Source: Nioella aestuarii | Lineage (GTDB): Bacteria; Pseudomonadota; Alphaproteobacteria; Rhodobacterales; Rhodobacteraceae | NCBI RefSeq assembly: GCF_050896395.1 | Contig: NZ_JBPBBA010000022.1 | Location: 1-64,000 of the forward strand | Direction: 5' to 3' | Length of the DNA stretch: 64,000 nt | Shown here: positions 41,446 to 49,364 of the stretch, one piece after another | How the letters are laid out: the number at the start of each line of letters is the position of its first letter | How positions within the stretch are numbered: position 1 is the first letter of the stretch | Notes under the pieces: generated by a model | What the model saw: only the letters and a program-made list of their open reading frames with translations | Database searches by the model: none | Told to the model about the DNA's origin: nothing | Program-made: the position numbers and the translations under genes

Positions 41446-42150
41446 ATGGCGGTGAAATTGCAAACAATCGGTTTCGATGCCGACGATACGCTGTGGCAGA
41501 ATGAAACCTTCTTTCACATCACGCAGGCCCGGTTTGCCGATCTTCTGGCGGATTTCACCGAACGCGACCACCTGATGGACCGGCTGTTGCAGGCGGAGAA
41601 ACGCAATATCGGGCGCTATGGATTCGGCATAAAGGGCTTCATGCTGTCGATGATCGAGACCGCCATCGAAGTCACCGACCATCAGGTGCCCGCCACGGTG
41701 ATCTCTGAAATCCTCGCTGCCGGGCAAGAGATGCTAAGCCACCCCATCCACCTGTTGCCCTATGCGCAAGAGGCGGTCGAGCGGCTGGCCGACAGTCACC
41801 GGATCGTGCTGATCACCAAAGGCGACCTGCTGGATCAGGAACGCAAGCTGGCGCAATCGGGTCTGGGCGAGCTTTTTCACGGGGTCGAGATCGTGTCGAA
41901 CAAAACTCCCGATATCTACGCCGCTGCCTTCGCCCGCCATGGATCGGGTCCTGACACCGCAATGATGGTGGGCAATTCGATGAAATCCGATGTGGTTCCA
42001 GCCATCCAAGCCGGGGCCTTCGGAACTTATGTCCCCCATGGCCTGACATGGGAGCTGGAACATGCAGAGGCTCCCGACTCCCACCCCCGTTTCCACGAAA
42101 TTCCCGACCTCTCTGCCCTTCCGGCGCTGATCGAAGACATCGAATCCTGA
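41446..42150 (+). CDS. HAD-superfamily phosphatase
   Basis: A 234-residue hydrolase: motif I GFDADDTLWQNE with the nucleophile and acid aspartates, a helical cap (YGFGIKGFMLSMIETAIE), motif II IVLITKGD, the lysine in VSNKTPD and motif III MMVGNSMKSDVVPAIQAG. ATG 41446 is preceded by GAGGGG. The substrate is unknown. The stop is followed at once by one of the 36-base modules and a dispersed repeat. Confidence 0.87.
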   Translation: MAVKLQTIGFDADDTLWQNETFFHITQARFADLLADFTERDHLMDRLLQAEKRNIGRYGFGIKGFMLSMIETAIEVTDHQVPATVISEILAAGQEMLSHPIHLLPYAQEAVERLADSHRIVLITKGDLLDQERKLAQSGLGELFHGVEIVSNKTPDIYAAAFARHGSGPDTAMMVGNSMKSDVVPAIQAGAFGTYVPHGLTWELEHAEAPDSHPRFHEIPDLSALPALIEDIES

Positions 42151-42153
42151 TCC

Positions 42154-42189
42154 TTCTTCTTTGCCCAAATACTCCCGCCGGAGGCATCC
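42154..42189 (+). repeat. Conserved 36-base module, copy B
   Basis: TTCTTCTTTG, CCCAAAT, ACTCCCGCCGGAGGCATCC begins 3 bases after the HAD gene stop. It is the same module as at 14128 (minus strand) and 56344. Confidence 0.75.
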
Positions 42190-42237
42190 ACACTTCACCA
42201 GGCTTGCAACCCAAGGCATGGCGCCCAACGATCTCCA

Positions 42238-42329
42238 CGGGTCCGTGGAAACACGCGCCGAGGAGGTCCCCGCGTTAGCGGGGGGTGACGAGGCGCGTTC
42301 CCGGGTCGGTGCCGAAGGCAGCGAAACCG
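42238..42329 (+). repeat. Dispersed extragenic repeat, copy B
   Basis: Starts TCCGTGGAAACACGCGCCGA, contains a CCCCGC/GCGGGG hairpin, then GACGAGGCGCGTTCCCGGGTCGG and ends GCAGCGAAACCG. It is the most diverged in the middle. It lies between the HAD gene and the ArsR promoter. Confidence 0.7.
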
Positions 42330-42355
42330 ACTGCCCAATTCAGAAAAGGAATCGA

Positions 42356-42385
42356 TTGACTATTTTGTTAATTAACCATTATGTT
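42356..42385 (+). promoter_or_regulatory. Promoter and operator of the arsR-SRPBCC-YCII operon
   Basis: A -35 hexamer TTGACT (42356-42361) and a -10-like TATGTT (42380-42385), 18 bases apart, flank a perfect 10-base palindrome GTTAATTAAC (42367-42376). The start codon of arsR is only 9 bases downstream. The AT-rich site contrasts with its surroundings and fits autorepression by the ArsR protein. Confidence 0.65.
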
Positions 42386-42393
42386 ACTAAACT

Positions 42394-42729
42394 ATGGAGA
42401 GCAACCACACCACCCTCGCCCCAAAATTCGCAGCACTTGGCGATCCCACCCGGCTGGCCATTGTCACCCGGCTGATGTCCGACGGACCGCAAAGCGCCGG
42501 GGATCTACAGGATATCGCAGACATTTCCGCCCCGGCCATTTCCAGGCATCTCAAGGTGCTGCGGCAGGCCGGTGTCATCCGCCAGCAGATCGACGCGCAA
42601 CGGCGGATCTACTCCATCGAGCCCGAGGCGATTCAGGCCATCGGCAACTGGACCATTTCCAAACGTGAATTCTGGGAGGGGAGCCTGGACCGGCTTTCCC
42701 GGATCCTCGATAGCCAGAAGGAGATCTGA
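42394..42729 (+). CDS. ArsR/SmtB-family repressor
   Basis: A 111-residue winged-helix protein: FAALGDPTRLAIVTRLMSDGPQSAGDLQDIADISAPAISRHLKVLRQAGVIRQQIDAQRRIYSIEP. It has no cysteine pair, so it is not a metal-sensing ArsR. It belongs to the type usually paired with an SRPBCC/AHSA1 gene, as here. The start ATG 42394 is very close to its promoter. First gene of a three-gene operon. Confidence 0.9.
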   Translation: MESNHTTLAPKFAALGDPTRLAIVTRLMSDGPQSAGDLQDIADISAPAISRHLKVLRQAGVIRQQIDAQRRIYSIEPEAIQAIGNWTISKREFWEGSLDRLSRILDSQKEI

Positions 42730-42731
42730 CC

Positions 42732-43166
42732 TTGGCCGAACTCACCCTCTCCCGCCATTATGCCGCAAGCCCCGAAAAGGTTTTCGCGGCGGTTACGCAA
42801 CCCGAGTTCCTGCTTCAGTGGTGGGGGCCCGAGGGGCTCCGCGTCGAGGCGGACAGTCTTGATTTCACCCGGCTCGGACCCTGGGGGTCAGTGATGATCA
42901 ATGACGAAGGGACCCGTTACAAAGTGACGGGCCATGTGACCCATGTGGATCCGCCCCGGTCCGTCGGATTCACTTGGGCCTGGCATGATGACACCGATCA
43001 GCACGGCCAGGAAAGCCACGTGACCTTCACGGTCGAGCCGGACGGGTCGGGCGGTGCGCATTTCCGCCTCAGCCATGTCGACCTTGCCGATGAAGATTCC
43101 ACCATCAATCACAGCACTGGCTGGAGCTCGTCCCTGAACAAGCTCGACGCCGTGTTCGCATCTTAA
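42732..43166 (+). CDS. SRPBCC/AHSA1-domain protein
   Basis: A 144-residue START-like protein starting at TTG 42732, two bases after the arsR stop. It carries LSRHYAASPEKVFAAVTQPEFLLQWWGPEG and GHVTHVDPPRSVGFTWAWHD, ending HSTGWSSSLNKLDAVFAS, the signature of activator-of-Hsp90-like SRPBCC proteins that bind hydrophobic ligands. The ligand is unknown. Close spacing to arsR suggests translational coupling, which may explain the TTG start. Confidence 0.88.
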   Translation: MAELTLSRHYAASPEKVFAAVTQPEFLLQWWGPEGLRVEADSLDFTRLGPWGSVMINDEGTRYKVTGHVTHVDPPRSVGFTWAWHDDTDQHGQESHVTFTVEPDGSGGAHFRLSHVDLADEDSTINHSTGWSSSLNKLDAVFAS

Positions 43167-43184
43167 CCATCAGGAGTAACTCAA

Positions 43185-43496
43185 TTGCCCAAATTCATTT
43201 TTGTCTATCACGGCGGCTCGGCACCGCAGAGCGAAGCAGAGCAGCAGCAGGTCATGGCCGCCTGGGGCGCGTGGATGGGTGGGCTTGGCGCCGCCCTGGC
43301 TGATGGCGGCGCGCCCGTCGGCCTGTCAAAGACGGTCAGCGCCACAGGCGTTGCCGATGATGGCGGTCCCAACCCGGCTTCGGGCTATTCGATTGTCGAA
43401 GCCCCTGATCAGGCAGCAGCCGTGACCATGGCGCAGGGCTGCCCGATCCTCGATGCTGGCGGCAGCGTCGAAGTGGCCGAGATCCACCAGATGTGA
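43185..43496 (+). CDS. YCII-related domain protein
   Basis: A 103-residue protein starting at TTG 43185 behind AGGAGT. It has MPKFIFVYHGG, AWGAWMGGLGAALADGGAPV, SGYSIVEAPDQAAAVTMAQGCPILDAGGSVEVAEI, the dimeric barrel pattern of YCII/DGPF proteins. Third gene of the ArsR operon, a combination (ArsR, SRPBCC, YCII) that recurs in proteobacteria and may deal with a small toxic organic compound; this role is inference. Confidence 0.85.
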   Translation: MPKFIFVYHGGSAPQSEAEQQQVMAAWGAWMGGLGAALADGGAPVGLSKTVSATGVADDGGPNPASGYSIVEAPDQAAAVTMAQGCPILDAGGSVEVAEIHQM

Positions 43497-43578
43497 TCGC
43501 CCGTGTGCGGGCGGGTCTTGCCCCGGCCGCACACCCCGATCACAGTGCGCGCGTCCCACAGCCAAACCCGCCCACCTG

Positions 43579-44187
43579 ATGATCGACGCCCGCCTCCTCC
43601 CCCTGCAACACCGCTTGCTAGCCCCGCTCGCGCGTCTGATGGCGCGGTTTGGGATGCGTGCCGATCAGGTGACGCTGTCCGGATTTGCCCTTGGTCTTCT
43701 GGTGTTACCGGCGCTCTGGTCAGGCCATACTGGCCTTGCGCTTGTGCTGATCGGGCTGAACCGGCTGGCTGACGGGCTCGATGGCGCTCTGGCTCGGCTT
43801 CAAGGTCCAACAGATCGGGGGGCCTTCCTTGATATCGCGCTCGACTTTCTGTTCTACGCACTGGTCCCGCTTGGCTTCGCGCTGACAGATCCTGCCATGA
43901 ATGCCCTGCCCGCTGCAATTTTGCTGACCAGTTTCGTGGGCACAGGGTCTTCGTTTCTTGCCTTCTCGGTTCTGGCCCAGAAACGCGGGGTGAAGCCTGC
44001 CGACTACCCGTCCAAGGGCATCGCTTATCTGGGCGGCCTGACCGAGGGGGCCGAGACCATCCTGTTCTTCGTCGCCATCTGCCTTTGGCCCACGGCCTTT
44101 CCGATACTGGCCTACGCCTTTGCCACCGCTGCGTTCATCACCACTGTATCGCGCTGGCTGATCGGCTGGCGGCTGTTCCACCCCTAA
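43579..44187 (+). CDS. CDP-alcohol phosphatidyltransferase-family membrane protein
   Basis: A 202-residue membrane enzyme with six hydrophobic segments. The family motif D-G-x2-(x3)-A-R-x8-G-x3-D-x3-D is present as DGLDGALARLQGPTDRGAFLDIALDF. It transfers a phospho-alcohol from a CDP-linked donor, and the product is not deducible. ATG 43579 was chosen because upstream sequence is not family-like. It is convergent with the MFS gene; the two stop codons share a CTAA tetranucleotide. Confidence 0.85.
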   Translation: MIDARLLPLQHRLLAPLARLMARFGMRADQVTLSGFALGLLVLPALWSGHTGLALVLIGLNRLADGLDGALARLQGPTDRGAFLDIALDFLFYALVPLGFALTDPAMNALPAAILLTSFVGTGSSFLAFSVLAQKRGVKPADYPSKGIAYLGGLTEGAETILFFVAICLWPTAFPILAYAFATAAFITTVSRWLIGWRLFHP

Positions 44188-45512
44188 CCCTGAGAGGGCC
44201 AGTGCAAATGCTCGTCATCTATGATCACCGGATGACTGTGTTGCCGCGCCCCGCCATGTGCCTTGATATGCGGATGATCGGCCGGAAGGTCCGGGTGGGT
44301 GTGCTCAATCGCGTCCGCAATCCTGCGTGGCCAGACCCACATGGCCAACACAACCGATCCGGCCGCGATCATCGCCAACACCATCAGCGTCGCCTCCAAC
44401 CCCAGCCACGGTCCCAGCCATCCCGCCGCCGGATAGGCCATCAACCAGCAGGCATGGGACAAAGCAAACTGTGCCGTGAAGATCGCCGGCCGGTCCTCTT
44501 CATGGGCGGACCGGCGCAAAAGACGGCCCGAGGGCGTCATCACAGCCGAGTTGCACAGTCCCATAGCCGCCCAAACCGCCAGTAACAGCCCCCAGCTCTG
44601 TCCCCCTGCATACAGCACCGCCGAATAGCCAAACCCCAGCAGAACCAACCCGGACGCGCCCGTCAGCATCACAACCCGATCGGCCAGCCGCTGCAACACC
44701 CGTGGCAAAGCCAGCGCCGCCGCCATTGACCCGGCCCCAAAGGCCGCCATCACCATGGCGACGTCTCTTTCGCCGCCACCAAAGCGCCCACGCACCAACA
44801 CCACTGTATCGACAAGCACAAATGCGATCACCGCCGCCACGGCCATGTTCAACGCCAGCAGTCCCCTCAGGCGCGGGGTTGCAAGGTAAATGAACGTCCC
44901 GCGTGTCAGCCGCTGCCGGAACGGCCGCTGCACCACATCAGCCCGCGCAGGCAAGGATACGCTCAGGATCAGCAGCGCCGAGATCAGGAAACCGGCCACC
45001 GTACCGATGAACAGCATCGAGTAGCTTATGACCAGCAGCAAGATCCCGGCGATGGTCGGGCTCAGCAGGTTTTCCAGGTCATAAGCCAGCCGCGACAGGG
45101 ACAGTGCATTGGTATAATCGGCCTCATCGGTCAGAACGTCAGGGATCGTCGCCTGAAACGCGGGCGTAAAACTGGCCGATGCCGCCTGAAGCACGAAGAT
45201 CAGCCCGTAGATCTGCCAGATCGAGTCGATAAACGGCAGCGCCAGCGCAACACCCGCACGGATCAGATCGGCCCCTACAAGCACCGCCTTGCGCGGCAGA
45301 TGTGCCAAAGCCGCCGCCAGCACCGGCGACAACACCACATAAGCCACCATCTTCAGCGTCAGCGCGGTGCCCAGAACCGTCCCCGCCCGATCGCCCGCAA
45401 TCTCATAGGCAAGCAGCGCAAGCGCCACAGTCAACAGCCCGGTGCCAAGCAACGCCACCACCTGCGCGGCGAAAAGCCGGGCAAAGACGGTATGTTTCAA
45501 GATGCTTAACAT
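44184..45512 (-). CDS. MFS transporter with His-rich C-terminal tail
   Basis: A 442-residue major facilitator with about 12 transmembrane segments, beginning FARLFAAQVVALLGTGLLTVALALLAYEIAG. The last ~40 residues are cytosolic and contain nine histidines (EHTHPDLPADHPHIKAH, then QHSHP and EHLHW), interspersed with acidic residues. Such tails are seen in nickel/cobalt exporters of the NreB type, so metal export is a reasonable inference. The tail could instead be a sensor. It is 6 bases downstream of a LysR gene on the same strand. Confidence 0.83.
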   Translation of the reverse strand: MLSILKHTVFARLFAAQVVALLGTGLLTVALALLAYEIAGDRAGTVLGTALTLKMVAYVVLSPVLAAALAHLPRKAVLVGADLIRAGVALALPFIDSIWQIYGLIFVLQAASASFTPAFQATIPDVLTDEADYTNALSLSRLAYDLENLLSPTIAGILLLVISYSMLFIGTVAGFLISALLILSVSLPARADVVQRPFRQRLTRGTFIYLATPRLRGLLALNMAVAAVIAFVLVDTVVLVRGRFGGGERDVAMVMAAFGAGSMAAALALPRVLQRLADRVVMLTGASGLVLLGFGYSAVLYAGGQSWGLLLAVWAAMGLCNSAVMTPSGRLLRRSAHEEDRPAIFTAQFALSHACWLMAYPAAGWLGPWLGLEATLMVLAMIAAGSVVLAMWVWPRRIADAIEHTHPDLPADHPHIKAHGGARQHSHPVIIDDEHLHWPSQG

Positions 45513-45518
45513 GGCTGA

Positions 45519-46475
45519 TCAATCCTTGGGCAAAGTCGCGAAGCCAGCATTCAAGGGCTGCAGAATATCTGCCACAACCCCGCGGAACCACCGATGTGCC
45601 GGCGTGGTGCTTTGCCGTTTGTGCCACATCATGCCCAATAGCGGCACGGGCAAGTCAAGCGGCGCTGCATAGCTGTCCAGCCCGTAATCAGCGGCCATGC
45701 TATCCGCAAGCTGCACGGGGACCAAAGCAACGAGATCGCTTGCCGCAACCGTCCTCATGATGCCAGGAAAGCTGTTCATCGTCATGACCACCTTGCGCCG
45801 ACGCCCCACCCGCCGCAACGCCTCGTCTCCGAAGGATTCAAACTTGCCTTCGACCGAGAACAAGACATGCCCAAGCTCGCAGAACAGGTCGATTGGAATG
45901 ACGTTTCCGGGCGCAACACCCGCCCGCTTCAATCGGTCGTGCCCCTTGCGGGCAATCAGTTTGAAGGGCGAATGAAACAGCGCCTGCCTTGCCACCCAAT
46001 CCGGCATCTGAACCATCGGAAAGAAGGCAAGATCGATGTCCGCCCGAACCAAGGTGGACACATAGTTTTCTGCCACCAGATCGACCAGTTGCGCTCGCAT
46101 ATTGGGAGCGCGTTCGCTGAGCACTTGCGCAAGCTGTGGCATCAGCATTTCTGCAAAGAACCCTACACCCGCGAGCCGAAAGGTATCATCCGCGTGCTCG
46201 GGGTGGAAATCACCGAGTGGGGTCAGCACGGCTTCCAACCCCTCCAGATGCGCTCGCAATGGCTGCGCCAGACCTTGTGCAAACTCCGTCGCCACCAGCC
46301 GCTGTCCCTGCCGCACGAACAAGGGATCACCAAGTGCACTCCGAAGCCGCCCAAGCGCTGCCGAGGCCGCCGGTTGCGACAACCCCACTGCGGCGGCGGC
46401 ACGCGTCACCGAGCCTTCGTGCAGTAGCGCGTCCAGCACTTTCAATAGGTTCAAGTCGAGCGATTTGATATTCAT
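45519..46475 (-). CDS. LysR-family regulator
   Basis: A 318-residue LTTR of the NodD/SyrM-like branch: LDLNLLKVLDALLHEGSVTRAAAAVGLSQPAASAALGRLRSALGDPLFVRQGQRL HTH, followed by a substrate-binding domain (IDLAFFPMVQMPDWVARQALF; VAASDLVALVPVQLADSMAADYGL). The start at 46475 (MNIKSLDLN) fits the family; the longer opening crosses the divergent promoter. It lies upstream of the MFS gene and is divergent from a cupin gene, so it could control either. Confidence 0.9.
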   Translation of the reverse strand: MNIKSLDLNLLKVLDALLHEGSVTRAAAAVGLSQPAASAALGRLRSALGDPLFVRQGQRLVATEFAQGLAQPLRAHLEGLEAVLTPLGDFHPEHADDTFRLAGVGFFAEMLMPQLAQVLSERAPNMRAQLVDLVAENYVSTLVRADIDLAFFPMVQMPDWVARQALFHSPFKLIARKGHDRLKRAGVAPGNVIPIDLFCELGHVLFSVEGKFESFGDEALRRVGRRRKVVMTMNSFPGIMRTVAASDLVALVPVQLADSMAADYGLDSYAAPLDLPVPLLGMMWHKRQSTTPAHRWFRGVVADILQPLNAGFATLPKD

Positions 46476-46490
46476 GGCGTGGATGTAATT

Positions 46491-46516
46491 TATATCATTA
46501 TTCGATTTTTCATATA
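46491..46516. promoter_or_regulatory. A+T-rich dyad between LysR and cupin genes
   Basis: TATAT-N16-ATATA with an internal ATC-N6-GAT dyad lies in the 146-base divergent gap close to the lysR start. A LysR recognition site is the probable meaning. Confidence 0.35.
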
Positions 46517-46621
46517 ACCCATTATTCGGCACAGTCCCCCTACAGTCCGCACCAGCAAGACGCGACGCAGAAACCCCGGCAAAGGGCCGGTGCCCCGATG
46601 CCATCAGCAAGGAGACCCGCC

Positions 46622-47068
46622 ATGAAGGACCTGTCACTTGGCCCCGACAGCATTGAATGGGCCGGCACCGTCTACCGAACCATCCTGGCCACGTCGGAAA
46701 CCAGCGGCTCAATGAGCATCGTGGACAGCGTCAGCCCGCCCAATTACGGCCCACCCCGCCACATCCATCATGATGCCGATGAAACGTTCGTCATCCTGTC
46801 AGGAGAGGTCGAGCTATGGCTGGAAGGCGAAACCACGATCAAGGGGCCGGGCGAAACCGCCTTCATCCCGCGAGGGCGTGAACACACATTCCGCGTTATC
46901 GGCACCCAACCGTCCCGGCATCTGGTGATCCTGACGCCAGGCGGTTTCGAAGGCTTCTTCAGTGACATGGCCGCCGGTCAGTTCCGCATTCCCGAGGATA
47001 TGGAGCAGATCAACGAAAGCGCCGCGCGCCACCATCTGGAATTCACTGGCCCGCCGCTTGGGGCATGA
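46622..47068 (+). CDS. Cupin-domain protein
   Basis: A 148-residue single cupin. Motif 1 is PPRHIHHDADETFVILSGEVELWLEG with three histidines and a glutamate for metal binding; motif 2 is GETAFIPRGREHTFRVIG. The C-terminal helix region EGFFSDMAAGQF is typical of quercetinase/auxin-binding-like small cupins. AAGGAGA precedes the start. Divergent from the LysR regulator, probably its target; substrate unknown. Confidence 0.86.
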   Translation: MKDLSLGPDSIEWAGTVYRTILATSETSGSMSIVDSVSPPNYGPPRHIHHDADETFVILSGEVELWLEGETTIKGPGETAFIPRGREHTFRVIGTQPSRHLVILTPGGFEGFFSDMAAGQFRIPEDMEQINESAARHHLEFTGPPLGA

Positions 47069-47125
47069 TCGCGATCCCTCACGGCATTGCGCGGACCTCA
47101 CCGGTTTGCACCTGCCGTGCAGCCA

Positions 47126-47209
47126 TCCCGTGGCAACGCGGCCCGAGGAGGGCCCCGAAGGGGCTTGACGAGGGCCGCTCCCGGATCGACGCCGAAGGCG
47201 GCGAAACCG
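47126..47209 (+). repeat. Dispersed extragenic repeat, copy C
   Basis: The best-formed copy: CCCGTGGCAACGCGGCCCGA, then nested stems CGGCCC/GGGCCG and CCCC/GGGG, then CTCCCGGATCGACGCCGAAG and GGCGGCGAAACCG. It lies in the 143-base convergent gap between the cupin and quinone-oxidoreductase genes. No 36-base module is recognised here. Confidence 0.8.
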
Positions 47210-47211
47210 CG

Positions 47212-48201
47212 TCAGCGGACCTTCAAAACGATTTTTCCTATATGGGCAGAGCTTTCCATCCGTGTATGCGCCGCGGCGGCCTCCTCCAGCGGGAATTCTG
47301 AATCCATCACCGGCCCGATTTTCCCGGCCTCCAGCAGCGGCCAGACATTGGCCGCCAGTTCCGCTGCGATACGGGCCTTGGCCTGCACGCTTTGCGGGCG
47401 CAGGGTCGACCCCGTCATGGTCAGTCGCCGCGTCATCAACTGCGCGAAATTCAGCTCAGCCTTCGGGCCTTGCAGAAACGCAATCTGCACCAAGCGCCCG
47501 TCATCGGCCAGCGACTTGAGGTTTCGGGCAATATAGGGCCCGCCCACCATGTCGAGGATCAGGTCGGCCCCGCCAACCGCGCGCATCACCTCCGGGAAAT
47601 CCTCGTCACGGTAATTGATCGCCCGTTCCGCCCCCAGGTCAACGCAGGCTGCGCATTTGTCAGCTGATCCGGCGGTCGCGAAGACCCGTGCGCCGAATTC
47701 CCGCGCGAGCTGGATTGCCGTTGTGCCAATCCCGGACGATCCGCCATGGACCAGAAACCGTTCTCCGGCCTGCAACCCGCCGCGCATGAAGACGTTGGAC
47801 CAGACCGTGAAGAACGTTTCGCACAACGCAGCAGCCCGATCCATCGGCATCGCTTGCGGCACCGGCAGAGCATGGTCGGCATGGGTCAGCGCATATTCCG
47901 CATATCCGCCACCGGGCAACAGCGCCGCCACCTTGTCGCCTACTGCCCATTCGGACACGCCCGGCCCCACGGCAGCAACAGTCCCCGCGGCCTCCAGCCC
48001 CGGCAGGGGCGAGGCGTCGGGGGGCGGTGCGTAGCTGCCTGCCCGCTGCAGCGCATCGGGGCGATTGACGCCTGCATAGTCCACGGCGATCAGGATCTGC
48101 CCCGCACCGGGCGTCGGCACGGGCACCGTCACAGGCCGCAGCACTTCCGGCCCGCCGGCTTCCGAAATTTCCACCGCGCGCATCGTTTCTGGCAGGTTCA
48201 T
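47212..48201 (-). CDS. NAD(P)H quinone oxidoreductase (zinc-free MDR, PIG3-like)
   Basis: A 329-residue medium-chain dehydrogenase/reductase without zinc ligands. It shows MRAVEISEAGGPEVL, AVDYAGVNRPDALQRAGSYAPPPDASPLPGLEAAGTVAAVG, and the nucleotide loop LVHGGSSGIGTTAIQLAREFGARVFATAGS, followed by NYRDEDF. These are features of the PIG3/TP53I3-like quinone reductase subfamily. It is 3 bases downstream of coq9, so a role in quinone metabolism or redox defence is plausible. Confidence 0.88.
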   Translation of the reverse strand: MNLPETMRAVEISEAGGPEVLRPVTVPVPTPGAGQILIAVDYAGVNRPDALQRAGSYAPPPDASPLPGLEAAGTVAAVGPGVSEWAVGDKVAALLPGGGYAEYALTHADHALPVPQAMPMDRAAALCETFFTVWSNVFMRGGLQAGERFLVHGGSSGIGTTAIQLAREFGARVFATAGSADKCAACVDLGAERAINYRDEDFPEVMRAVGGADLILDMVGGPYIARNLKSLADDGRLVQIAFLQGPKAELNFAQLMTRRLTMTGSTLRPQSVQAKARIAAELAANVWPLLEAGKIGPVMDSEFPLEEAAAAHTRMESSAHIGKIVLKVR

Positions 48202-48204
48202 CGC

Positions 48205-48906
48205 TTATCCTTCCTCTTGGCCACCACCGCGGCCCCAATGTCCCGGCATGTCGGCCATGCCGCTCTTCGACGGCGCCTTGATCTGGCTCAGCAGCCATTC
48301 CGGCCCCGCCATCAGCGGCTTCAACACTTTGCTGTCCCGCGCCTGCGCCTTGAATTTCTCGAACCGCATCACGTCCTCGATCCGCCGGTCGAGGAAGGCC
48401 CAGGTCGCCTCGTGCCCGTCTGAGTGGTCGCCAAGCCAATAAAGCACCACCGAAGAATAGACCCCCGACAGGGTCATGCGCTTGGTGTACCAGTTGAAAT
48501 CCTCGCTGGTGTCGCCAATCGCGGTCCAGATCTTGTCGGCCGTTTCCCACAACGCCTTAGCCCCATCACCGGCGTGAATGGGCAGCGCGAACAGCGTGGT
48601 GCCACGCCGGACCGCCTCTTTGTGCTGGTCCATAAGCTCCAACCGCAGCCGAATCGCATGAGTGATCTTTTCGCGGATCTTCATGTCTGCCAGCGCATCC
48701 GGCGTCAGCGCCGCAACCATTGCATCATCGCCGCGCCGGTGAAAGGCAAGCGCCAGATCGACCGGCCCGCGCGGGAACAGCGCCCGTGCCTCACCTGCAT
48801 CCGCGCCAACATCCGCAATTGCGGCTGAAAGCGTGGCCTCTGACCAGCCGTCAAAGACGACATGCATCAGGGCGGCATCAAGGATTTGGTCCTTCAGATC
48901 GGTCAT
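48205..48906 (-). CDS. Ubiquinone biosynthesis protein COQ9
   Basis: A 233-residue protein with a TetR-like N-terminal helical bundle (ILDAALMHVVFDGWSEATLSAAIADVG) and the COQ9 lipid-binding domain (VRRGTTLFALPIHAGDGAKALWETADKIWTAIGDTSEDFNWYTKRMTLSGVYSSVVLYWLGDHS). COQ9 presents quinone intermediates to COQ7-type hydroxylases at the membrane. The start at 48906 (MTDLKDQILDAAL) matches relatives. It is divergent from rpsU, a common Rhodobacterales neighbour. Confidence 0.92.
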   Translation of the reverse strand: MTDLKDQILDAALMHVVFDGWSEATLSAAIADVGADAGEARALFPRGPVDLALAFHRRGDDAMVAALTPDALADMKIREKITHAIRLRLELMDQHKEAVRRGTTLFALPIHAGDGAKALWETADKIWTAIGDTSEDFNWYTKRMTLSGVYSSVVLYWLGDHSDGHEATWAFLDRRIEDVMRFEKFKAQARDSKVLKPLMAGPEWLLSQIKAPSKSGMADMPGHWGRGGGQEEG

Positions 48907-49000
48907 GGCGGGCCTCCGGTTTCGCACGGGCACATGCTGGACATATAGTCGGGCCTTTGCTATAGCGCCACCTCCTGCAAATTCTTGCAACTCCAACTTA

Positions 49001-49019
49001 GAAAGGTGGTGAAAACCAC
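49001..49019 (+). promoter_or_regulatory. Hairpin overlapping the rpsU ribosome-binding site
   Basis: The Shine-Dalgarno GAAAGGTGG (49001-49009) partly lies in the 5' arm of a perfect GTGGT-GAAA-ACCAC stem-loop (49006-49019) with a GNRA tetraloop, ending exactly one base before the ATG. This could tune rpsU translation. Confidence 0.45.
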
Positions 49020-49226
49020 ATGCAGGTTAGCGTTCGTGACAACAATGTCGATCAGGCCCTCCGGGCTCTGAAGAAAAAGCTGCAGCGTGAGGGTGTTTTT
49101 CGTGAGATGAAGCTCAAGCAGCATTACGAAAAACCGTCCGAGAAAAAAGCGCGTGAGAAGGCCGAAGCAATTCGCCGTGCTCGCAAACTGGCTCGGAAGA
49201 AAGCGCAGCGCGAAGGGATGCTCTAA
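49020..49226 (+). CDS. rpsU: 30S ribosomal protein bS21
   Basis: A 68-residue, highly basic protein: MQVSVRDNNVDQALRALKKKLQREGVFREMKLKQHYEKPSEKKAREKAEAIRRARKLARKKAQREGML in outline, with the family hallmarks VRDNNVDQALRALKKK and YEKPSEKKARE. bS21 contacts the anti-Shine-Dalgarno region of 16S rRNA. It is monocistronic, with a terminator downstream and a hairpin over its ribosome-binding site. Confidence 0.97.
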   Translation: MQVSVRDNNVDQALRALKKKLQREGVFREMKLKQHYEKPSEKKAREKAEAIRRARKLARKKAQREGML

Positions 49227-49276
49227 GCACCTTTCAGGCTTTGCGAACCAAAGGGCGGCTTGCCGCCCAAGCGACG

Positions 49277-49306
49277 CCCCCGCGCCACCCGGCCCGGGGG
49301 TTTTTC
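49277..49306 (+). terminator. Intrinsic terminator of rpsU
   Basis: CCCCCG/CGGGGG stem with a 12-base loop followed by a T-rich tract. A second hairpin GGGCGG-CTTG-CCGCCC lies just before it (49253-49268). Confidence 0.85.
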
Positions 49307-49364
49307 TTTGGCAAACAGGGGCGCGCGTGGCTAGATCAACCGCAATCAAACCGGGAGAGTCCAC

